Shown piece by piece: positions 14,553 through 19,506 of a stretch of 19,506 bases of DNA. The DNA comes from Actinomycetota bacterium (GTDB lineage: Bacteria > Zhuqueibacterota > Zhuqueibacteria > Residuimicrobiales > Krinioviventaceae): assembly GCA_011682565.1 (NCBI GenBank), contig JAACEJ010000008.1:1-19506 (forward strand), written 5' to 3'. The notes below the pieces were generated by a model. It worked only from the letters and a program-made list of their open reading frames with translations, was not told the DNA's origin and did not search any database. The position numbers and the translations under genes are program-made. Position 1 is the stretch's first letter. Each line of letters begins with the position of its first letter.

Positions 14553-16544
14553 ATGGAAGCTACGAAAACGTCTTTGCCGAAAAATGCTTATCGTAAGCTT
14601 AAAGAAGGTGAGGTTTACATTCCCGTCGTTCCGGATGATAAAATTCTTCGCGAAGTTTCGCCTTATTCGTTGTTTTGGGGATTATTTTACGCAGCGATTT
14701 TTTCAATGGCTGCGGCGTATTTGGGTTTAAAAATCGGCCAGGTTTTTGAGGCGGCTATTCCCATCGCCATTTTAGCTGTCGGTACTTCGGCGTTCATTGG
14801 TCGCAAAAATGCTCTTTCGGAAAATGTTATCATTCAGTCCATTGGCGCGGCTTCCGGGGTTGTTGTCGCCGGTGCCATTTTTACCATTCCCGCTATTTAC
14901 ATCCTCGGCCTGGATGTTAAATTTTTCCAGATTTTTCTTTCCTCACTTTTTGGCGGCTTTTTGGGTATCCTATTTCTTATCCCTTTTCGTAAATACTTTG
15001 TACAGGAAATGCACGGCATGTTTCCTTTTCCCGAAGCCACGGCGACAACTGAAGTCCTGGTCGCCGGAGAAGCGGGCGGAGATCAGGCCAGGATATTGCT
15101 CAAAGCGATGGTCATTGGCGGCATTTATGATTTTATTGTCGGCACGTTTCACTGGTGGTCCGAAGTTTTTGAGAGCCGCGCCGTACCCTTTTTGACGGGC
15201 CTTGCAGACAAAGCCAAACTCGTGTTTCGCATAAACATCGGTGCCGCTGTAATGGGCCTGGGTTACATTATCGGCCTGAAATACGCAACGATCATTGCCG
15301 CGGGTTCGTTTGTATCATGGTTTGTTTTTATCCCGCTTATTTCCTATTTCGGACACAATCTCACAGTGGTTGTCGGCAGCACGGCCACCGGTCTTATTGC
15401 GAACATGAGCGCCGAGCAAATTTTCAGCACCTATGTCCGCCACATCGGCATCGGCGGAATTGCCTGTGCGGGAATCGTTGGGATTATCAAATCATCAGGA
15501 ATTATCGGCGGGGCAATGAAGCTTGCATGGATGGAAATGACCGGCAGTAAAAAACTTGCACACGGCGGCGAAACGCGAACGAGCCGGGACTTGCCGATGG
15601 GGCTCATCGGCACATTGATCATCGTGACCGCAATTTTCATTTTCGCCTTTTTCATGTTTGGTGTCGTCCACAATTTACTGCAAGCCGTCATCGGCCTGCT
15701 GATCGCGCTCATCATCTCATTTCTTTTCACCACCGTTGCTGCACGGGCTATCGCCATCGTCGGCACCAATCCCGTTTCCGGCATGACATTGATGACTTTG
15801 ATTCTTTCTTCTGTAATCCTTGTCAAAGTCGGCTTGACCGGGCCCGCAGGCATGGTTTCAGCGTTGCTCATTGGCGGAGTGGTTTGTACGGCGTTGTCCA
15901 TGTCCGGCGCATTTATCACCGATCTGAAAATCGGCTACTGGCTCGGGACAACACCGATGACACAGCAGAAATTCAAGTTCCTCGGCACACTGGTCGCGGC
16001 GGCATCTGTGGGCCTGGTGATCATGATGTTGAATCAAACGTACGGATTTGTAGGCGAGGGTGCGCTCGTTGCTCCCCAAGCCAATGCCATGGCTGCGGTC
16101 ATCAAACCGCTCATGTCCAATCAGCCCGCCCCGTGGATGCTGTATGTTGTTGGTGCGATTTTCGCACTCATCCTGGAAACCATCGGCGTACCGCCTCTTG
16201 CTTTTGCGCTGGGCATGTACATTCCTCTTGAATTAAATACACCGATCCTTGCCGGCGGCATTATTGCGCATTTTGTTGCCAAATCATCCAGGAATGAAAA
16301 GTTAAGTAACAAGCGACGGGAAAGAGGAACTTTAATTGCTTCGGGTTTCATTGCCGGCGGAGCGATTATGGGCGTTTTTTCCGCGTTTTTAAAATATATC
16401 CATTTTGACAAGGTCGGCTTTATCAAACCTATCATCACCGAAGGTTGGGCCGAAAGCCATGCCGGTCAACTTTTGGGTTTGGGACTTTTCCTCATTCTCT
16501 GTTTTTATATGTTCTGGGATTCCAGGCGAGTGAAAGAATCCTGA
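14553..16544 (+). CDS. OPT-family oligopeptide transporter
   Basis: The product is a 663-residue inner-membrane protein with roughly 14-16 hydrophobic segments. It starts with a cytoplasmic stretch ('NAYRKLKEGEVYIPVVPDD'), as in bacterial OPT proteins. Family marks include 'AAAYLGLKIGQVFEAAIPIA' near residues 50-70, 'MHGMFPFPEATATTEVL' near 153-169 and the late 'ETIGVPPLAFALGMYIPLEL'. OPT carriers import small peptides, or metal chelates in some members, using the proton gradient. The length is complete and no frameshift is seen. The gene follows an S41-like peptidase remnant on the other strand. It is convergent with the GH92 gene, with 80 bases between stops. The exact substrate cannot be told from sequence. 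Confidence 0.93.
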   Translation: MEATKTSLPKNAYRKLKEGEVYIPVVPDDKILREVSPYSLFWGLFYAAIFSMAAAYLGLKIGQVFEAAIPIAILAVGTSAFIGRKNALSENVIIQSIGAASGVVVAGAIFTIPAIYILGLDVKFFQIFLSSLFGGFLGILFLIPFRKYFVQEMHGMFPFPEATATTEVLVAGEAGGDQARILLKAMVIGGIYDFIVGTFHWWSEVFESRAVPFLTGLADKAKLVFRINIGAAVMGLGYIIGLKYATIIAAGSFVSWFVFIPLISYFGHNLTVVVGSTATGLIANMSAEQIFSTYVRHIGIGGIACAGIVGIIKSSGIIGGAMKLAWMEMTGSKKLAHGGETRTSRDLPMGLIGTLIIVTAIFIFAFFMFGVVHNLLQAVIGLLIALIISFLFTTVAARAIAIVGTNPVSGMTLMTLILSSVILVKVGLTGPAGMVSALLIGGVVCTALSMSGAFITDLKIGYWLGTTPMTQQKFKFLGTLVAAASVGLVIMMLNQTYGFVGEGALVAPQANAMAAVIKPLMSNQPAPWMLYVVGAIFALILETIGVPPLAFALGMYIPLELNTPILAGGIIAHFVAKSSRNEKLSNKRRERGTLIASGFIAGGAIMGVFSAFLKYIHFDKVGFIKPIITEGWAESHAGQLLGLGLFLILCFYMFWDSRRVKES

Positions 16545-16624
16545 TTTCAGATGAAAGTGTAGTGTTAAATTTGTTGTATTTGTAAGCTTGTTTTTCAGGA
16601 TGCCGACACCAAATGGAGACGGAA

Positions 16625-19267
16625 TCACAAATGAAAAAGCATTTTTGCGGGGACTTTCTTCATTTCCATGTCGGGAACTTGCACTTTCACAACAAGTTTT
16701 TTGGCTCTGCCCATTTGAAAATAATCGACTTTTATTGAATGAAACCCCTCATTCAATCCGACTTTTGCAATAATTGCCTGGGCTTTATGATAGCCATCAT
16801 TGTCGAGCAACACATTTCCGTCAATGAACAAAACCGCGCCATCGTTCGAGGCCAGGGAAAAAGTATAAACACCACTTTGGGGGATTTTAATATAGCCGTC
16901 AAAAGTATAAGCAAAAGCTCTTTCATCTTTTACAGCGTCAATATTAAAAGTTGGTATGACGCCCGATTTGAGAACAGGATAATTTTTCATTTCCGATGTT
17001 TGATGACACAATCCTTCCCTGTATCGATATAAAAGTCCGGGCTGCACATTTGAAATATCCAGCGCCGGCTGCAAAGTAATTTTTCTGAAATTCACCCAAA
17101 CAGGATAGCTCGGATAAGCGCCTTGCTTAAAGCTTCTCGCTTTTATTTGTGCGGATTTTCTCAGGATAATCGGTTGCGTGTAAAGGAACGAATTTTCATT
17201 GGGAACAGAGCCATCCAAAGTATATCGAATCGAGGCATTGTTATCATCACAAGAAATGGTGATCTTGGTTTTATCAAGAAAAACCGGATTTATAAACTTG
17301 AATTGCGGGATGGGAGCCGAGTTAAATTTTATTGAATAGGGACGATCTTTTTTATCCCTGCCGTATTCCTTGTTTGGCTTTTCTCCCATAGTAAAACAGA
17401 GTTCACCGCCGTTGATAATATCGGCATAGTTTAAATACGTTTTGTAATAAGGAGCGCCGTTTAAACGTGCCGACTGGATGTAAGGATTCTTTAATCCATT
17501 ATTGCTCGCCGTGATGACAAACTTTTTTCCATTTTCCAGGTTTATCGTGGCCTTTGCAAAAAGCGGGCTGCCGATGACAAAATAATCCATCCCCGGGGTT
17601 ACGGCATAAATGCCCAGTGCACTCAAAATATACCAGGCCGACATTTGCCCGCAATCTTCATTGCCGCTAATGCCGTCCGGCTGATCTTTGTAAAGTGTTG
17701 TGAGAATTTGCCGGATCAACTTTTGCGTCTTCCACGGCGCGCCGACATAATCATAAAGATAGGCGATGTGATGACTTGGTTCATTTCCCTGGGCATACTG
17801 TCCGATATTTCCGGTCACATCAGCAAGTTTCATTTTCCCGGGATCGGTTTCAGTGGTAAAAAGTTTGTCGAGCCACTTTTCAAATTTTTCATCTCCACCC
17901 ATCAGTTCGATCAATCCTTCAATATCCTGGGGCACAAAAGGCGTGTATTGCCAGGCGTTTGCTTCCGTATAATAATTTGTTGCCTCCATCGGATCAAAAT
18001 CATCCAGCCAGACATAACTGCTGCTTTTCGGCTGCATAAATCCTGTTTCTTTTGAAAAGAGGTTGCGGTAAAATTGACCTCTTGAACTAAAATATTCGTA
18101 ATCTTTTTCACTAAAATCTTTAGCGACCTGAGCCACACACCAGTCATCGTAACTATATTCCAAAGTTCTTGAAACGGATTCTCCTTCCAGATCATAGGGA
18201 ATAAATCCGTATTGCTTGTAATATTTTTTTCCTGCTCTGTAACTGTCGGCTAATTGTTTCATTCCTGCAAAGGCGGCTTTAACATCATAATCGCGAATGC
18301 CCTTTACATAAGCGTCTGCAACAACGGGCAAAGAATGGTAACCGATCATTGCAAATCTTTCATCGCCCGAAAATTCCATGATCGGAAAATTGGATGCATG
18401 TTTATAGCGCGCAATAAAAGTTCTGATAAACTGGTTTGTTCTTTTCCGGTTAATAATTGTTTGCAAAGGGTGCAATGCCCTGAATGTATCCCATAACGAA
18501 AACGTTGTGTAATCATCAAAATCGTTCGCCGTATAAATTTTCTTGTTCGTGCTTTTGTATCGTCTGTCGACATCCATGTAAATGTTCGGCTGAATAAAAG
18601 CGTGGTACATTGCCGTGTAAAAAGTTCTCTTTTGAGCGTCCGTTGCACCCTCGATCCGGATTTTATTCAACTCTTTATTCCAGGCTTTCTCAGCAGCTTT
18701 AACGGTTGCAGCAAAATCCCAACCCGGCAGTTCTGCATCAAGATTCTTCTTCGCTCCCTCAACACTAACCATTGACAAAGCCGTTTTGGCCATAACGGAT
18801 TCTTGTTCATCCACATCAAATTTAAAGAAGGCCTTTATATTTTTTCCTTTTGCCGAGTGAATCCCTTTTTCAATTTTACCATCCATGGCCAGGCCATAAT
18901 TGCTAAACGGTTTTGAAAATTTGATAACAAAATAGGTTACATGCACACCGGCAAGACTTTTGCTTGAAGCCCTGAAACCGGTGATCTCATTTTTATCAAT
19001 ATGAATGCGGCTGCTGTCCACAACATCTTGAATCCCATGGGCTAAATCTAAAATAATATTTCCTTGCTTTATTTTGGGAAAAGTGTACTTTTGAAATCCC
19101 ACCCGGGTTGTTGCCGTCAATTCAGCTTTAATTCCATAGTCATCCAGTAGCACGCTGTAATAACCCGGTGATGCGTGTTCGTTTTTATGTGAAAAAGCCG
19201 AGCGGTATCCCGATTTTGTGTTTGAAGAATCGCCGGGAGTCAATTTTATTTCACCGCTTGTCGGCAT
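16625..19267 (-). CDS. GH92 alpha-mannosidase with chitobiase-C and PA14 modules, N-terminus missing
   Basis: The frame has 880 codons from an ATG at 19267. It begins inside the GH92 beta-domain at 'GDILLMPTSGEIKLTPGD'. Complete GH92 proteins have about 100 or more residues before this ('NPFIGT..GHT.PGA', 'FSHTHLSGTG') plus a signal peptide, none of which is in any frame upstream. An in-frame TGA lies 18 codons before the ATG. The catalytic half is intact: 'GYHSLPVVADAYVKG', the acid Glu in 'QGNEPSHHIAYLYDYVGAPW' near residue 493, and 'GNEDCGQMSAWYILSALG' near 533. Residues 649-720 match the chitobiase/hexosaminidase C-terminal fold and 744-875 a PA14-like module ('GVYTFSLASNDGAVLFIDG'). GH92 enzymes remove alpha-mannose from N-glycans or mannans with Ca2+. 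Without a signal peptide it is probably inactive or mislocated. Confidence 0.85.
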   Translation of the reverse strand: MPTSGEIKLTPGDSSNTKSGYRSAFSHKNEHASPGYYSVLLDDYGIKAELTATTRVGFQKYTFPKIKQGNIILDLAHGIQDVVDSSRIHIDKNEITGFRASSKSLAGVHVTYFVIKFSKPFSNYGLAMDGKIEKGIHSAKGKNIKAFFKFDVDEQESVMAKTALSMVSVEGAKKNLDAELPGWDFAATVKAAEKAWNKELNKIRIEGATDAQKRTFYTAMYHAFIQPNIYMDVDRRYKSTNKKIYTANDFDDYTTFSLWDTFRALHPLQTIINRKRTNQFIRTFIARYKHASNFPIMEFSGDERFAMIGYHSLPVVADAYVKGIRDYDVKAAFAGMKQLADSYRAGKKYYKQYGFIPYDLEGESVSRTLEYSYDDWCVAQVAKDFSEKDYEYFSSRGQFYRNLFSKETGFMQPKSSSYVWLDDFDPMEATNYYTEANAWQYTPFVPQDIEGLIELMGGDEKFEKWLDKLFTTETDPGKMKLADVTGNIGQYAQGNEPSHHIAYLYDYVGAPWKTQKLIRQILTTLYKDQPDGISGNEDCGQMSAWYILSALGIYAVTPGMDYFVIGSPLFAKATINLENGKKFVITASNNGLKNPYIQSARLNGAPYYKTYLNYADIINGGELCFTMGEKPNKEYGRDKKDRPYSIKFNSAPIPQFKFINPVFLDKTKITISCDDNNASIRYTLDGSVPNENSFLYTQPIILRKSAQIKARSFKQGAYPSYPVWVNFRKITLQPALDISNVQPGLLYRYREGLCHQTSEMKNYPVLKSGVIPTFNIDAVKDERAFAYTFDGYIKIPQSGVYTFSLASNDGAVLFIDGNVLLDNDGYHKAQAIIAKVGLNEGFHSIKVDYFQMGRAKKLVVKVQVPDMEMKKVPAKMLFHL

Positions 19268-19506
19268 TAAAAGAATATCTCCGCCGCCGCCACCATTTTT
19301 ACATTTATTTTTCTTGTGATTTCAGGGGATTAGCGATAGTGCTTTTCCCCTGTTCTCGTTTTGGTGTAATTTTGGTGTAATTTTGCATCATTTACGCTGC
19401 TGGCAGTGCGCGATGGCAGCAATCAATATATTTTGCGGGAGCAGGATGCTTCGCTGATTAAAAAACAGGCCAATGAGGCTTTTCAGCGTCGAGGTATTCC
19501 GGGGGT
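19268..19506. other. junction region upstream of truncated GH92, with 11-bp tandem repeat and an unidentified open frame
   Basis: Where the GH92 N-terminus should be, the sequence is unrelated. TTTTGGTGTAA occurs twice in tandem (19359-19369, 19370-19380). From about 19377 a plus-strand frame is open to the window edge and reads 'LLAVRDGSNQYILREQDAS' then 'LIKKQANEAFQRRGIPG'. It looks coding but has no ATG here, and I do not recognise it. It may be another gene fragment cut at a rearrangement point. Confidence 0.35.

Noticed and set aside
15431..15919. A 162-codon antisense frame inside the transporter gene
   Set aside because: Its Met/Pro/Thr/Ile-rich composition is the expected reverse reading of membrane segments.
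16545..16624. A bidirectional terminator between the transporter and GH92 genes
   Set aside because: Only a 6-bp TCCTGA/TCAGGA match separated by about 50 bases was found; it is too weak to call.

Overview
The window looks like a chromosomal piece of a bacterium from the FCB superphylum, of the Calditrichota / KSB1 / Ignavibacteria / Marinimicrobia kind. The main clue is two secreted proteins that end in the 'NYPNPFNP...' C-terminal sorting module (type IX secretion / FlgD-like Ig fold). A third, neighbouring protein carries dockerin-type calcium loops. Other clues are Shine-Dalgarno-led genes of moderate GC and many secreted sugar-active or hydrolase-like proteins. The phylum is an inference; there is no rRNA or ribosomal protein gene to test it.

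Left part (1-4800): a partial OLD-like AAA ATPase, a 93-residue membrane protein and a full-length glycogen/alpha-glucan phosphorylase all run leftward. The last two are probably one transcript. Divergent from glgP is a compact type II toxin-antitoxin pair: an AbrB/MazE-like antitoxin and a VapC-type PIN RNase, overlapping by ATGA. A 450-base stretch with two strong palindromes follows.

Centre (5250-9450): three rightward genes for exported proteins are the most interesting part. Gene A is cohesin-like / dockerin / second cohesin-like / type IX sorting module. Gene B is a jelly-roll-like domain / two 'PNGGE-W' Ig-like repeats / cohesin-like / C-terminal dockerin, with no sorting module. Gene C is cohesin-like / type IX sorting module. 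The first cohesin-like modules of A, B and C are clearly paralogous. I see no catalytic domain that I recognise. The set looks like a small non-catalytic cohesin-dockerin assembly that could chain (cohesin plus dockerin in one chain) and be held at the surface by A and C.

Right part (9450-19506): this is a degrading accessory region. It holds an exported PL22-like oligogalacturonate lyase, the 3' remnant of a uroporphyrinogen-decarboxylase-family gene with a frameshift, a 47-codon orphan signal peptide, an exported nucleoside-hydrolase-family protein with several active-site replacements, a thioredoxin-reductase-like ferredoxin-NADP reductase, a frameshifted remnant of an S41/tricorn-like peptidase on the minus strand, and an intact OPT-family oligopeptide transporter. 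Convergent to the transporter is a GH92 alpha-mannosidase with chitobiase-C and PA14 modules that has lost its N-terminal region and signal peptide. Palindromic intergenic repeats sit at several gene borders.

Functionally the window mixes intracellular glucan storage (GlgP) with extracellular glycan and peptide use (PL22, GH92, OPT) and a surface display module. No CRISPR array, tRNA, rRNA or complete insertion sequence was seen.
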